DNA of 11,045 nt from Deltaproteobacteria bacterium (GCA_030262795.1 JAJSZO010000054.1:1-11045); one strand, 5' to 3'. Counted from the stretch's first letter, positions 1-6,423 are shown. The notes: generated by a model from the sequence alone, not told the origin. Numbers and translations: made by a program.

Positions 1-14
1 AATAAGGTATTATA

Positions 15-554
15 ATGTCGCAGCTAAAACACTATTATGAAAAAGAAATTATCCCCAAGTTGATGGAGACCTTTAAGTATCGGAATGTCATGGAGGTTCC
101 TAAACTTGAAAAGGTTGTGCTGAATATTGGCTTGGGAGAGGCTATCCATAATATAAAATTGCTTGATTCGGCCGCAGAAGATATGAAACTTATATCGGGG
201 CAGCAACCTGTTGTTACACGTGCCAAAAGGTCAATTGCTGCTTTTAAGCTTCGCGAAGGAATGCCGATCGGATGTATGGTTACCCTTCGTCATATACGCA
301 TGTATGATTTTTACAGCAGGACAGTTAACATAGCTCTTCCTCGAGTTCGTGATTTTAAAGGTGTTTCAGCTAAAGCTTTTGATGGTCACGGTAATTATAC
401 ATTGGGGATCAAAGAACATATTATTTTCCCCGAGATTGAGTATGATAAAATTGACAGGATTAAGGGACTTAATATAACAGTAGTTACAACAGCTAAGAAT
501 GACAGAGAGGGGAAAGAACTTCTTAAGCTGTTAGGCATGCCATTTAAGGATTAA
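15..554 (+). CDS. rplE: 50S ribosomal protein L5 (uL5)
   Basis: L5 binds 5S rRNA and, with L18, forms the central protuberance of the large subunit, contacting the P-site tRNA region. The 179-residue product equals the length of E. coli L5. It shows the family's N-terminal segment (YYEKEIIPKLMETF), the VVLNIGLGEA stretch near residues 34-43 and a C-terminal half with RVRDFKGVS and HIIFPEIEYD. The ATG at 15 has a weak AAGG at 4-7. The window opens only 14 bases upstream, so rplX, the expected neighbour, and any S8-responsive leader cannot be seen. It is the first gene visible in the spc-type cluster, and rpsN follows after 66 bases. The identification is firm by family resemblance and gene order. 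Confidence 0.98.
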   Translation: MSQLKHYYEKEIIPKLMETFKYRNVMEVPKLEKVVLNIGLGEAIHNIKLLDSAAEDMKLISGQQPVVTRAKRSIAAFKLREGMPIGCMVTLRHIRMYDFYSRTVNIALPRVRDFKGVSAKAFDGHGNYTLGIKEHIIFPEIEYDKIDRIKGLNITVVTTAKNDREGKELLKLLGMPFKD

Positions 555-608
555 TAGTGTGGCTAAGTAACGATGCATAAATGAGAAAGTTATTTAAACC
601 TCGTTTCT

Positions 609-615
609 AAGGAGG
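609..615 (+). promoter_or_regulatory. Shine-Dalgarno site fixing the TTG start of rpsN
   Basis: AAGGAGG lies five bases before TTG 621. This strong site supports initiation at the TTG, which also restores the usual MAKTA N-terminus of S14. The rest of the 555-620 spacer shows nothing recognisable. Confidence 0.8.
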
Positions 616-620
616 ATAAT

Positions 621-806
621 TTGGCAAAAACAGCTCTTAGAATGAAAGCTATGAGAAAACCAAAGTTCGAAGTTCGGGCATACAATAGATGCTCTATCTG
701 CGGCAGACCAAGAGGTTTTTTGAGAAAATTTGGAATTTGTCGTATTTGTTTTCGCAATCTGGCCTCCCAGGGCATGCTTCCAGGGGTTATAAAATCTAGC
801 TGGTAA
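621..806 (+). CDS. rpsN: 30S ribosomal protein S14, zinc-binding type Z (uS14)
   Basis: S14 is part of the head of the small subunit and contacts 16S rRNA near S3 and S10. The 61-residue length is that of the short zinc-binding form, not the roughly 100-residue zinc-free form of E. coli. Four cysteines (C24, C27, C40, C43, as CSIC...CRIC) make the expected zinc ribbon, followed by the typical FRNLASQGMLPGVIKSSW end. The start is TTG, chosen because the N-terminus then matches the family and a full Shine-Dalgarno lies just upstream. It sits between rplE and rpsH as usual in spc operons. No zinc-free paralogue is in the window. Confidence 0.97.
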   Translation: MAKTALRMKAMRKPKFEVRAYNRCSICGRPRGFLRKFGICRICFRNLASQGMLPGVIKSSW

Positions 807-857
807 TTTTTATAGTTATAATAAATAGTTAAAAGTTGTATAGTTACGGAGAAAACA

Positions 858-1256
858 ATGGCGATGAGCGATTCGATTGCGGATATGTTGACCAGGATCA
901 GGAATGCTGAAAAGGCAAAATTTGGTGCCGTTAATATTCCCGCGTCAAAGTTAAAAATTGAAATAGCCAACATATTAAAAATTGAAGGTTTTATTAAGAA
1001 TTATAAATTCATAAAAGATACCAAACAGGGTATCTTGCGTATCTATCCTAAATATGGGCCAGGACAGTCAAAAGTAATATTTGGCCTTGAGCGTGTCAGC
1101 AAGCCTGGTAGAAGAGTTTATGTAAAGAGTAAAGATATAAAGCCGGTTTTGAATGGCATGGGAATTGCGATTTTATCCACATCTAATGGGATAATGACAG
1201 ATAAAAAAGCCAGGGGTAAAAACATAGGTGGCGAGATCCTCTGTAATATATGGTAG
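858..1256 (+). CDS. rpsH: 30S ribosomal protein S8 (uS8)
   Basis: S8 is a primary 16S rRNA-binding protein that organises the central domain of the small subunit. In E. coli it also represses spc operon translation by binding mRNA near rplE. The 132-residue product has the MSDSIADMLTRIRNA N-terminus and the late KKARGKNIGGEILC motif, and ends at the normal family position. GGAG at 848-851 favours ATG 858. A second in-frame ATG at 864 (MSDS) is possible and would remove two residues. The stop codon TAG 1254-1256 is also the first three bases of a 41-bp inverted-repeat element, so this stop is provided at least partly by that element. The protein itself is not truncated. Confidence 0.98.
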   Translation: MAMSDSIADMLTRIRNAEKAKFGAVNIPASKLKIEIANILKIEGFIKNYKFIKDTKQGILRIYPKYGPGQSKVIFGLERVSKPGRRVYVKSKDIKPVLNGMGIAILSTSNGIMTDKKARGKNIGGEILCNIW

Positions 1257-1294
1257 TGTCCGAACGAAAATTAGCAGTTTTCGTTCAGGCACTA
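1254..1294 (+). mobile_element. 41-bp inverted-repeat element (deleted MITE relative)
   Basis: Two 17-base arms (1254-1270 and 1278-1294) flank a 7-base centre and pair except for one U-G wobble and one C-A mismatch. Both ends are TA. Bases 1267-1295 are the exact reverse complement of 6866-6894, a 29-base perfect match to the left end of the 145-bp element between rpsK and rpsD. The remaining 13 bases match that element's right end with one difference. The pair are therefore homologous, with this copy lacking 104 internal bases. TA ends with inverted repeats suggest a miniature element of a TA-targeting transposase family, such as IS630/Tc1-mariner. That assignment is inference. No U-tract follows, so it should not terminate transcription. 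Confidence 0.8.
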
Positions 1295-1319
1295 TGGTAG
1301 CCAACAGGAGTATTATTAT

Positions 1320-1859
1320 ATGTCTCGAGTAGGCAAGAAACCGATATTGATACCTGATAAGACAAAGGTATTATATAAAGATGGGATAGTTACTGTAGAG
1401 GGGCAAAAAGGCACTCTTGCAAGATCTGTACATCCTTTAATCAATCTTGAAATAAAGGATGGTGTTATGAATGTGATCATGAAAGAAGAGGGCAGGGTCA
1501 GCAGGTCATTGCAGGGCCTTACTATAAGTCTAGTTTCTAATATGCTAACTGGTGTAACCAAGGGGTTTGAGCGCGTTCTGGAGATAAACGGTATAGGTTA
1601 TCGCGCTATGCTTAGCGGTAATCATATAGTTTTTAATCTTGGATATTCACATCCTATTGATTTTGATCTACCAAAGGGTATTTCTGCATCTATTGAGAAA
1701 AATAATATTATAAAACTTTCCGGAATTGATAAAGAACAGTTAGGACAGATATCGGCAGCAATTAGACGATTAAGACCGCCTGAGCCGTATAAGGGCAAGG
1801 GGATCAAGTACGCTGAGGAATATATTCGTAGAAAAGCAGGTAAAACCGGTGCTAAATAG
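1320..1859 (+). CDS. rplF: 50S ribosomal protein L6 (uL6)
   Basis: L6 binds 23S rRNA near the sarcin-ricin loop and the factor-binding centre. The 179-residue length is close to that of E. coli L6 (177). The N-terminus MSRVGKKPI, the central GFERVLEINGIGYRA, the SHPIDFDLPKGI stretch and the C-terminal GQISAAIRRLRPPEPYKGKG and RRKAGK motifs are all typical. AGGAG at 1306-1310 precedes ATG 1320 by nine bases and lies just outside the 41-bp repeat, so the ribosome binding site was left intact. rplR follows after a roughly 100-base spacer holding an inverted repeat. Confidence 0.98.
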   Translation: MSRVGKKPILIPDKTKVLYKDGIVTVEGQKGTLARSVHPLINLEIKDGVMNVIMKEEGRVSRSLQGLTISLVSNMLTGVTKGFERVLEINGIGYRAMLSGNHIVFNLGYSHPIDFDLPKGISASIEKNNIIKLSGIDKEQLGQISAAIRRLRPPEPYKGKGIKYAEEYIRRKAGKTGAK

Positions 1860-1888
1860 AATAACAGTTTACGGTTCGCGGTGCTAAT

Positions 1889-1918
1889 TGTAGGGGCACG
1901 GAGCGCCGTGCCCCTACA
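1889..1918. repeat. perfect 13-bp inverted repeat in the rplF-rplR spacer
   Basis: TGTAGGGGCACGG (1889-1901) and its exact complement (1906-1918) flank a 4-base AGCG loop, giving a very stable GC-rich hairpin in DNA and RNA. The sequence after it (ATAGTTTTGG) is not a convincing U-tract, so I do not call a terminator, and the operon must read through. The composition differs sharply from the AT-rich surroundings, which suggests a dispersed extragenic palindrome. Upstream, 1867-1877 repeats an 11-base word (GTTTACGGTTC) also found at 11024-11034. Confidence 0.75.
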
Positions 1919-1956
1919 TAGTTTTGGTCATTTTCTAATTTATGGGGATAAATAAG

Positions 1957-2325
1957 ATGGGTTCGTTGGATCAAAGAAGACTTTCGCGTTTGAAGAGAAA
2001 AAAAAGAATAAGAAAATCTATATTTGGCACACAACAAAGGCCAAGACTGAGCATTTTCCGAAGCGCAAAACATATTTATGCGCAGATAGTTGACGATGCC
2101 ACTGGCCATACTCTGGTTTCGGTATCAACTTTGGAGCAACTAGTCAAAGAATCCCCTGAGTATAACAATAAAATTTCAGTGGCGATCCTTGTTGGAAAAC
2201 TTGTAGCTGAACGTGCGAGTGAAAGAGGAATTAAGAAGGTAGTATTTGATCGGAATGGTTTTTTATACCACGGTCGGGTTAAAGCGGTTTCTGATGGTGC
2301 TCGTGAAGCTGGCTTGGATTTTTAA
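1957..2325 (+). CDS. rplR: 50S ribosomal protein L18 (uL18)
   Basis: L18 helps L5 anchor 5S rRNA in the central protuberance. The product carries the basic N-terminus (RRLSRLKRKKRIRKS), RPRLSIFRSAKHIYAQIVDD, the VGKLVAERASERGIKKVVFDR segment and the FLYHGRVKAVSDGAREAGLDF ending of the family. I chose ATG 1957 (122 residues; E. coli has 117) because GGGGATA at 1944-1950 can serve as its ribosome binding site. The upstream in-frame ATG 1942 would add MGINK but has no Shine-Dalgarno. The identification is certain and the exact start is moderately so. rpsE begins 13 bases after the stop. Confidence 0.96.
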   Translation: MGSLDQRRLSRLKRKKRIRKSIFGTQQRPRLSIFRSAKHIYAQIVDDATGHTLVSVSTLEQLVKESPEYNNKISVAILVGKLVAERASERGIKKVVFDRNGFLYHGRVKAVSDGAREAGLDF

Positions 2326-2331
2326 AGGAGG
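2326..2331 (+). promoter_or_regulatory. Shine-Dalgarno site fixing the TTG start of rpsE
   Basis: AGGAGG starts directly after the rplR stop codon (2323-2325) and lies seven bases before TTG 2339. It rules out the ATG at 2246 further upstream in this frame, which would lie inside rplR and add 31 residues foreign to S5. Confidence 0.85.
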
Positions 2332-2338
2332 CGGAATC

Positions 2339-2833
2339 TTGTTTAAACGAGATACAGACGAAAGTCAGTTGATTGATAAGGTAGTTCATATTAACAGAGT
2401 GGCGAAGGTAGTTAAGGGCGGTCGCAGGTTTAGTTTTAGCGCTATAGTAGTTGTTGGCGATGGAAAAGGTCGTATTGGTTATGGTTTAGGTAAAGCGGGA
2501 GAGGTGCCGGAAGCAATCCGAAAAGGTATAGAAAAAGCAAAAAAGAAGATGATTAAAATCTCCCTGATTGATGGTACAATTCCCTTTGAGGTTATAGGAA
2601 AGTTCGGCGCAGGGAAAGTATTTTTAAAACCTGCTTCAAAAGGGACTGGAGTTATAGCCGGCGGTGCTGTCCGTGCAGTGTTAGAGGCAGTAGGTGTAAA
2701 TAATATTCTTACAAAGTGTATTGGATCCCATAATCCTCATAATTTGGTGAAGGCTACTGTTACAGGACTGAGTCAACTGCAAAGTCGTGAACAGGTGGCT
2801 GCCAGACGTGGCAAAAGAGTAGAAGATTTGTAG
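2339..2833 (+). CDS. rpsE: 30S ribosomal protein S5 (uS5)
   Basis: S5 sits at the mRNA entry side of the small subunit and affects decoding fidelity. From TTG 2339 the product is 164 residues (E. coli 167). It shows HINRVAKVVKGGRRFSFSA, VVVGDGKGRIGYGLGKAGEVPEA, the PASKGTGVIAGGAVRAVLE helix region and the C-terminal VAARRGKRVEDL. The first two blocks form the double-stranded-RNA-binding-like fold and the rest the C-terminal alpha/beta domain. The TTG start is supported by AGGAGG seven bases upstream. A longer ATG reading overlaps rplR and is rejected. A G-rich repeat follows immediately after the stop, before rpmD. Confidence 0.98.
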   Translation: MFKRDTDESQLIDKVVHINRVAKVVKGGRRFSFSAIVVVGDGKGRIGYGLGKAGEVPEAIRKGIEKAKKKMIKISLIDGTIPFEVIGKFGAGKVFLKPASKGTGVIAGGAVRAVLEAVGVNNILTKCIGSHNPHNLVKATVTGLSQLQSREQVAARRGKRVEDL

Positions 2834-2835
2834 AA

Positions 2836-2873
2836 GGGCAGGGATTAGGGATCGGGGATTAGGGCTCAGGGGG
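2836..2873 (+). repeat. G-run array with G-quadruplex potential
   Basis: The rpsE-rpmD spacer contains six runs of three or more G: 2836-2838, 2841-2843, 2848-2850, 2854-2857, 2862-2864 and 2869-2873. Loops are two to four bases. The unit GGGATTAGGG occurs twice (2841-2850 and 2855-2864). This satisfies the common G3+N1-7 quadruplex pattern on the coding strand, so it could fold in the mRNA about 40 bases before rpmD. It may also simply be a dispersed repeat. Function is inferred only. Confidence 0.65.
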
Positions 2874-2913
2874 CAATCTTCAATTAACCACTAACCAATA
2901 AAGGGAAATATAA

Positions 2914-3108
2914 ATGTCTGACAAATTGAAGGTGACTCTTGTTAAAAGCATGATTGGGAGGCCTGAAAAACATCGCAAGATACTGCGAAGTATGGGGCTT
3001 ACAAAGATAAACAGAGCGATCGAATTTAAAGATAGTCCTTCTATTCGTGGGATGATAAACAAGGTTTCGCATTTAGTTAAGGCTGAGGAGAAGATGGATG
3101 AGGCTTAA
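2914..3108 (+). CDS. rpmD: 50S ribosomal protein L30 (uL30)
   Basis: L30 is a small large-subunit protein that contacts 23S rRNA. The 64-residue product (E. coli 59) has KVTLVKSMIGRPEKHRKIL, the GL(T)KINRAIEF region and SIRGMINKVSHLVKAEE, all family hallmarks. It carries a short acidic extension at the C-terminus (EKMDEA). AGGGA at 2902-2906 serves as ribosome binding site for ATG 2914. Its last 11 bases overlap the start of rplO in another frame, which suggests translational coupling between L30 and L15. The gene is preceded by the G-run array, which may influence its translation. Confidence 0.97.
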   Translation: MSDKLKVTLVKSMIGRPEKHRKILRSMGLTKINRAIEFKDSPSIRGMINKVSHLVKAEEKMDEA

Positions 3109-3538
3109 TGAATTGTCGCCGGCAACGGGATCTCGCAAATTGCGAAAACGTCTTGGTCGCGGTGTGGGCTCAGGAAGCGGTAAGACTGCCGGTAGAGGTA
3201 CAAAGGGACATAATAGCCGTTCCGGTGGAGGTGTGAGACCCGGTTTTGAAGGCGGCCAGATGCCTATTCATCGTCGTTTACCAAAACGTGGCTTTACAAA
3301 TATTTTCAAAAAAAATATTGCTGTAATTAATATACGTGATCTGTCGAGATTTGAGAAAGACAGCATAGTGGATGAAGATGCTCTTTTTACTTCCGGCTTT
3401 GTTAAAGGTAAAATAGATGGCATCAAACTTCTTGGTCAAGGCGAAATAAAATTTCCTCTCACTGTACGATTAAACACTGTCAGTAAAAATGCCGGAGAAA
3501 AAATTCTTGCTGCTGGTGGAAATATAGAGATTTTATAG
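3098..3538 (+). CDS. rplO: 50S ribosomal protein L15 (uL15)
   Basis: L15 is an early-to-late assembly protein of the large subunit that threads into 23S rRNA. The 146-residue product (E. coli 144) begins MRLNELSPATGSRKLRKRLGRG. It then has the long Gly/Ser/Arg-rich extension around residues 20-55 (GSGSGKTAGRGTKGHNSRSG, then PGFEGGQMPIHRRLPKRGF) and a globular C-terminal domain ending KILAAGGNIEIL. The start ATG 3098 lies inside the rpmD coding region, with GAGGAG at 3085-3090. The stop is one base before secY, so rpmD-rplO-secY look translationally coupled. Confidence 0.98.
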   Translation: MRLNELSPATGSRKLRKRLGRGVGSGSGKTAGRGTKGHNSRSGGGVRPGFEGGQMPIHRRLPKRGFTNIFKKNIAVINIRDLSRFEKDSIVDEDALFTSGFVKGKIDGIKLLGQGEIKFPLTVRLNTVSKNAGEKILAAGGNIEIL

Positions 3539-3539
3539 T

Positions 3540-4856
3540 ATGGTTAGCAATGGATTCGGAAATATATTTAAAATACCCGAGTTGAAAAAAAGGATATTAT
3601 ATACCTTTGCTCTTCTTATAGTTTACCGTATCGGAGTGCATGTTCCAACTCCCGGAATAGATGCTGTTGCGCTTGCCTCATTTTTTGCTCGAGCAAAAGG
3701 AACACTGCTTGGCATGTTTGATATGTTTTCGGGCGGTGCGCTGGAAAGGCTCTCAGTTTTTGCTCTCGGGATAATGCCATACATAAGTGCGTCTATTATT
3801 CTCCAGCTTTTAACGGTAGTTGTACCGCATCTTGAGAGGTTGTCAAAAGAAGGTGAACAAGGGCGGAAAAAGATTACACAGTATACCCGTTACGGAACGG
3901 TATTGCTAAGCATAATACAAGGGTTCGGTATCAGCGTCGGCCTTGAACAAATGAGTTCGCCCGGCGGTGCTGCTGTTGTTTTAAATCCTGGATGGGAATT
4001 CAGACTTATGACTGTAATTACCCTAACAGCGGGAACAGCCTTTATTATGTGGCTCGGTGAGCAGATAACAGAGAAGGGGATTGGTAATGGTATTTCACTT
4101 ATAATATTTGCCGGTATTGTTGCCCGGTTGCCGAATGCAGTGGCAAATACTTTTAAACTCCTTTCAACAGGAGAAATGGGAATTTTTTTAATCCTGATTA
4201 TGATCATTTTTATGATAGCTGTTGTAGGTTTCATTATATTTGTTGAGCAGGCGCAGCGACGCATACCGGTGCAATATGCCAAAAGGGTTGTGGGCCGTAA
4301 AATGTACGGAGGTCAGAGTACCCATCTTCCATTGAAGATTAATACATCAGGAGTAATACCACCTATTTTTGCATCATCAATTATGATGTTTCCGGCAACT
4401 ATAGGCAGTTTTATAGCAATTGTTTGGATTCAGAATATTGTCTCTGCAATAACGCCAGGCAGCATTATTTATGAAACATTATTTGTAGGTTTAATATTCT
4501 TTTTCTGTTATTTTTATACCGCCATCACATTTAACCCTGATGATGTTGCGGAAAATATGAAAAAACATGGCGGTTATATACCTGGTATTCGTCCGGGTAA
4601 GCGTACAGCGGACTATATTGAGAGAGTTTTGACTCGAATAACTCTTGGTGGGGCGATATATGTTTCAGCAGTATGTGTGCTTCCGTCAATTTTAATATCA
4701 AAATTTAATGTTCCTTTTTATTTCGGTGGTACAGCGCTTCTTATAGTTGTTGGAGTAGCTATTGATACTGTATCTCAAATAGAATCACACATGTTGACAC
4801 GTCATTACGAAGGTTTTTTAAAAAAGGGCGGAGATAGAATTAAAGGAAGATTTTAA
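3540..4856 (+). CDS. secY: Sec translocon channel subunit SecY
   Basis: SecY forms the inner-membrane protein-conducting channel used by SecA and by translating ribosomes. The 438-residue product (E. coli 443) has about ten hydrophobic segments. The first spans about residues 18-34, the second about 71-98 (FALGIMPYISASIILQLL), and others lie around 120-135, 155-175, 184-200, 213-235, 271-295, 310-330, 368-386 and 394-412. The cytoplasmic loop HGGYIPGIRPGKRTADYIER (343-362) matches the conserved C5 loop that contacts SecA and the ribosome. The gene begins one base after the rplO stop and lacks a clear Shine-Dalgarno, so translation probably depends on ribosomes finishing rplO. map follows after one base. 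Confidence 0.98.
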   Translation: MVSNGFGNIFKIPELKKRILYTFALLIVYRIGVHVPTPGIDAVALASFFARAKGTLLGMFDMFSGGALERLSVFALGIMPYISASIILQLLTVVVPHLERLSKEGEQGRKKITQYTRYGTVLLSIIQGFGISVGLEQMSSPGGAAVVLNPGWEFRLMTVITLTAGTAFIMWLGEQITEKGIGNGISLIIFAGIVARLPNAVANTFKLLSTGEMGIFLILIMIIFMIAVVGFIIFVEQAQRRIPVQYAKRVVGRKMYGGQSTHLPLKINTSGVIPPIFASSIMMFPATIGSFIAIVWIQNIVSAITPGSIIYETLFVGLIFFFCYFYTAITFNPDDVAENMKKHGGYIPGIRPGKRTADYIERVLTRITLGGAIYVSAVCVLPSILISKFNVPFYFGGTALLIVVGVAIDTVSQIESHMLTRHYEGFLKKGGDRIKGRF

Positions 4857-4857
4857 G

Positions 4858-5613
4858 ATGGTGATTTTAAAATCTCCCGAAGAGATTGAAAAGATTTATG
4901 CAAGTAATCAGATCGTAGCGGAAATTCTTTCTCAACTTGAGTCAGAGATAACACCTGGAATTGATACTCTTTATTTAAATGACCTTTCGGAACGTTTGGC
5001 GAGTGAGAAAAATGCAATTCCGGCTTTTAAGGGATACAGGGGTTTCCCTTATTCAATATGCGCGTCTGTAAACAACGCGATTGTGCACGGATTTCCTTCT
5101 AAAACACTGCTGAATGAAGGTGATATTATCAGTCTGGATTTTGGTGTTCGTTTAAACGGTTATTATGGTGATTCAGCTATTACAGTAGCCGTTGGCAAGA
5201 TATCAGAATCTGCTCGAAGGCTAACTCGGGTTACGGAAGAGTCTCTCTATAAAGGTATTGAAAAGGCGATTCCCGGTGGCAGGCTTTCGGATATTTCTCA
5301 TGCAATCCAAACGCATGTTGAAGCGGCTGGTTTTTCTGTAGTTCGCAAGTTTGTAGGGCATGGCATAGGAAGCAATCTGCATGAAGAACCTCAGATACCT
5401 AATTTTGGGAAGGCTGGCAAGGGGAGTATATTAAAAACGGGTATGACTTTGGCTATAGAGCCCATGGTAAATGAAAAAGCTTGTGATGTTAAAATACTTG
5501 AAGATGGATGGACGGCTGTAACAAAGGATGGTTTTTTGTCTGCACATTTTGAGCATACGATTGCGCTTACAGAAAGTGGTCCGATTATTTTAAGTAAAAG
5601 GAATAGGAGTTAA
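4858..5613 (+). CDS. map: type I methionine aminopeptidase
   Basis: This cytosolic metalloenzyme removes the initiator methionine from nascent proteins with a small second residue. The 251-residue length fits the short type I form, and no N-terminal zinc-finger extension is present. The metal ligands are all visible: D94 (LDFG), D105 (GYYGDSAIT), H168 (VGHGIG), E201 (AIEPMV) and E232 (FEHTIA). The substrate-contacting histidines H77 (IVHGFPS) and H175 (NLHEEPQIPNF) are also present. AAAGGA at 4842-4847 precedes ATG 4858. The gene lies one base behind secY, without the adk found between them in many Firmicutes, and leads straight into infA. Confidence 0.98.
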   Translation: MVILKSPEEIEKIYASNQIVAEILSQLESEITPGIDTLYLNDLSERLASEKNAIPAFKGYRGFPYSICASVNNAIVHGFPSKTLLNEGDIISLDFGVRLNGYYGDSAITVAVGKISESARRLTRVTEESLYKGIEKAIPGGRLSDISHAIQTHVEAAGFSVVRKFVGHGIGSNLHEEPQIPNFGKAGKGSILKTGMTLAIEPMVNEKACDVKILEDGWTAVTKDGFLSAHFEHTIALTESGPIILSKRNRS

Positions 5614-5615
5614 AA

Positions 5616-5834
5616 ATGCCAAAGGAAGAGGCGATAAAAGTAGAGGGAAAGGTTATTGAGTCTCTGCCCAATGCAATGTTTAAGGTTGAACTTGAAAATA
5701 AACATCAAGTGCTTGCGCATATTTCCGGGAAAATGCGCATGCATTTTATAAAAATTTTGCCGGGAGATAAGGTTACAGTTGAGCTTTCACCATATGATCT
5801 CTCTCGCGGTAGGATAACATACAGGTCAAAGTGA
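5616..5834 (+). CDS. infA: translation initiation factor IF-1
   Basis: IF-1 occupies the A site of the small subunit during initiation and assists IF-2 and IF-3. The 72 residues form a single OB fold. The sequence contains KVEGKVIESLPNAMFKVELE, VLAHISGKMRMHFIKILPGD and VTVELSPYDLSRGRITYR, which is essentially the full consensus of the family. ATG 5616 lies two bases after the map stop, with GGAG at 5605-5608 inside the map 3' end. An approximately 78-base repeat-bearing spacer separates it from rpmJ. Confidence 0.98.
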   Translation: MPKEEAIKVEGKVIESLPNAMFKVELENKHQVLAHISGKMRMHFIKILPGDKVTVELSPYDLSRGRITYRSK

Positions 5835-5836
5835 AA

Positions 5837-5900
5837 TAGCTATTAGCTTATTAGTAGCTATTAGCTAACAGCTAAGAGCTAAGAGCTTGCCCGAAGGGCA
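5837..5900 (+). repeat. AGCTA-rich repeat plus twin-hairpin element (copy A), infA-rpmJ spacer
   Basis: This spacer has repeated TAGCTATTAGC and AGCTAAG words. Two hairpins stand out: TTAGCT (5861-5866) with AGCTAA (5870-5875) around an AAC loop, and TGCCC-GAA-GGGCA (5888-5900). The last 25 bases match 7742-7766, upstream of rpoA, at 21 of 25 positions. In the second hairpin the outer T-A pair here is C-G there, so pairing is kept. The element ends just before the AGGAGG (5902-5907) of rpmJ. It is probably a dispersed extragenic element. Confidence 0.7.
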
Positions 5901-5912
5901 TAGGAGGTAGTT

Positions 5913-6026
5913 ATGAAAGTAAGGGCATCAGCTAAAAAAATTTGCAGTAAGTGTAAGATCATTCGTAGAAAAGGCGTTGTAAGAGTGATCTGCGAAAATA
6001 AGCGGCACAAACAGAGGCAAGGATAG
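5913..6026 (+). CDS. rpmJ: 50S ribosomal protein L36, zinc-binding form (bL36)
   Basis: This small gene encodes 37 residues (MKVRASAKKICSKCKIIRRK...), the normal length for L36, which binds 23S rRNA and helps stabilise the large subunit. C11, C14, C27 and H32 form the zinc ribbon of the C+ type. It starts with ATG 5913 behind AGGAGG at 5902-5907 and ends RHKQRQG. Its position between infA and rpsM is the conserved one. The rpsM ribosome binding site begins directly after the stop. Confidence 0.97.
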   Translation: MKVRASAKKICSKCKIIRRKGVVRVICENKRHKQRQG

Positions 6027-6039
6027 AGGAGGACAAGTT

Positions 6040-6423
6040 TTGGCAAGAATTGCGGGCGTAGATTTACCTAGGAAAAAGCGGATTGAGATAGCGCTGACAT
6101 ATATTTATGGAATCGGCAGAACAATATCGAAAAATATATTAGCAAAGCTTAACATTGATTCTGATACAAAGAGTGATGATTTGTCAGAAGCCGAGATTAA
6201 TAATATCCGCAAGGTTATTGACAGTGAATATAAAGTTGAAGGTGAGCTCCGTACAGAAATTTCTATGAATATCAAAAGGCTTATGGATCTTGGAGCATAT
6301 CGTGGCCTACGCCACCGTAAATCGCTTCCCGTGCGGGGACAGAGGACAAGTACTAATGCGCGCACAAGAAAGGGGCCGAAAAGATCGGCCGTTAAGAAGA
6401 GAGGTGGAGAGAAAAAGAAGTAA
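6040..6423 (+). CDS. rpsM: 30S ribosomal protein S13 (uS13)
   Basis: S13 lies in the head of the small subunit and forms bridges to the large subunit, contacting the P-site tRNA with its C-terminal tail. The 127-residue product (E. coli 118) starts MARIAGVDLPRKKRIEIALTYIYGIG. It contains the LRHRKSLPVRGQRTSTNARTRKGP signature and ends in a lysine-rich tail (KKRGGEKKK). The start is TTG 6040, with AGGAGG at 6027-6032. It opens the rpsM-rpsK-rpsD-rpoA-rplQ alpha set. No S4-responsive leader can be recognised upstream, since rpmJ lies only 13 bases away. Confidence 0.97.
   Translation: MARIAGVDLPRKKRIEIALTYIYGIGRTISKNILAKLNIDSDTKSDDLSEAEINNIRKVIDSEYKVEGELRTEISMNIKRLMDLGAYRGLRHRKSLPVRGQRTSTNARTRKGPKRSAVKKRGGEKKK

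Noticed and set aside
817..822. TATAAT before rpsH
   Set aside because: There is no acceptable -35 box at 16-18 bases, and the spacer is simply AT-rich.
590..973. 127-codon open frame on the - strand over rpsN/rpsH
   Set aside because: It is antisense to two certain ribosomal genes, has no family resemblance, and its hydrophobic/Phe-rich look comes from the complement of Lys-rich codons.
2246..2338. N-terminal extension of S5 from an upstream ATG
   Set aside because: It lies inside rplR, is not S5-like, and a perfect Shine-Dalgarno marks TTG 2339.
5837..5887. CRISPR-like or tandem repeat array before rpmJ
   Set aside because: Units are short, overlapping and without uniform spacers, and no cas genes are present.
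5835..6039. S4-responsive alpha-operon leader ahead of rpsM
   Set aside because: rpmJ ends 13 bases before rpsM, and no pseudoknot-like leader could be recognised.
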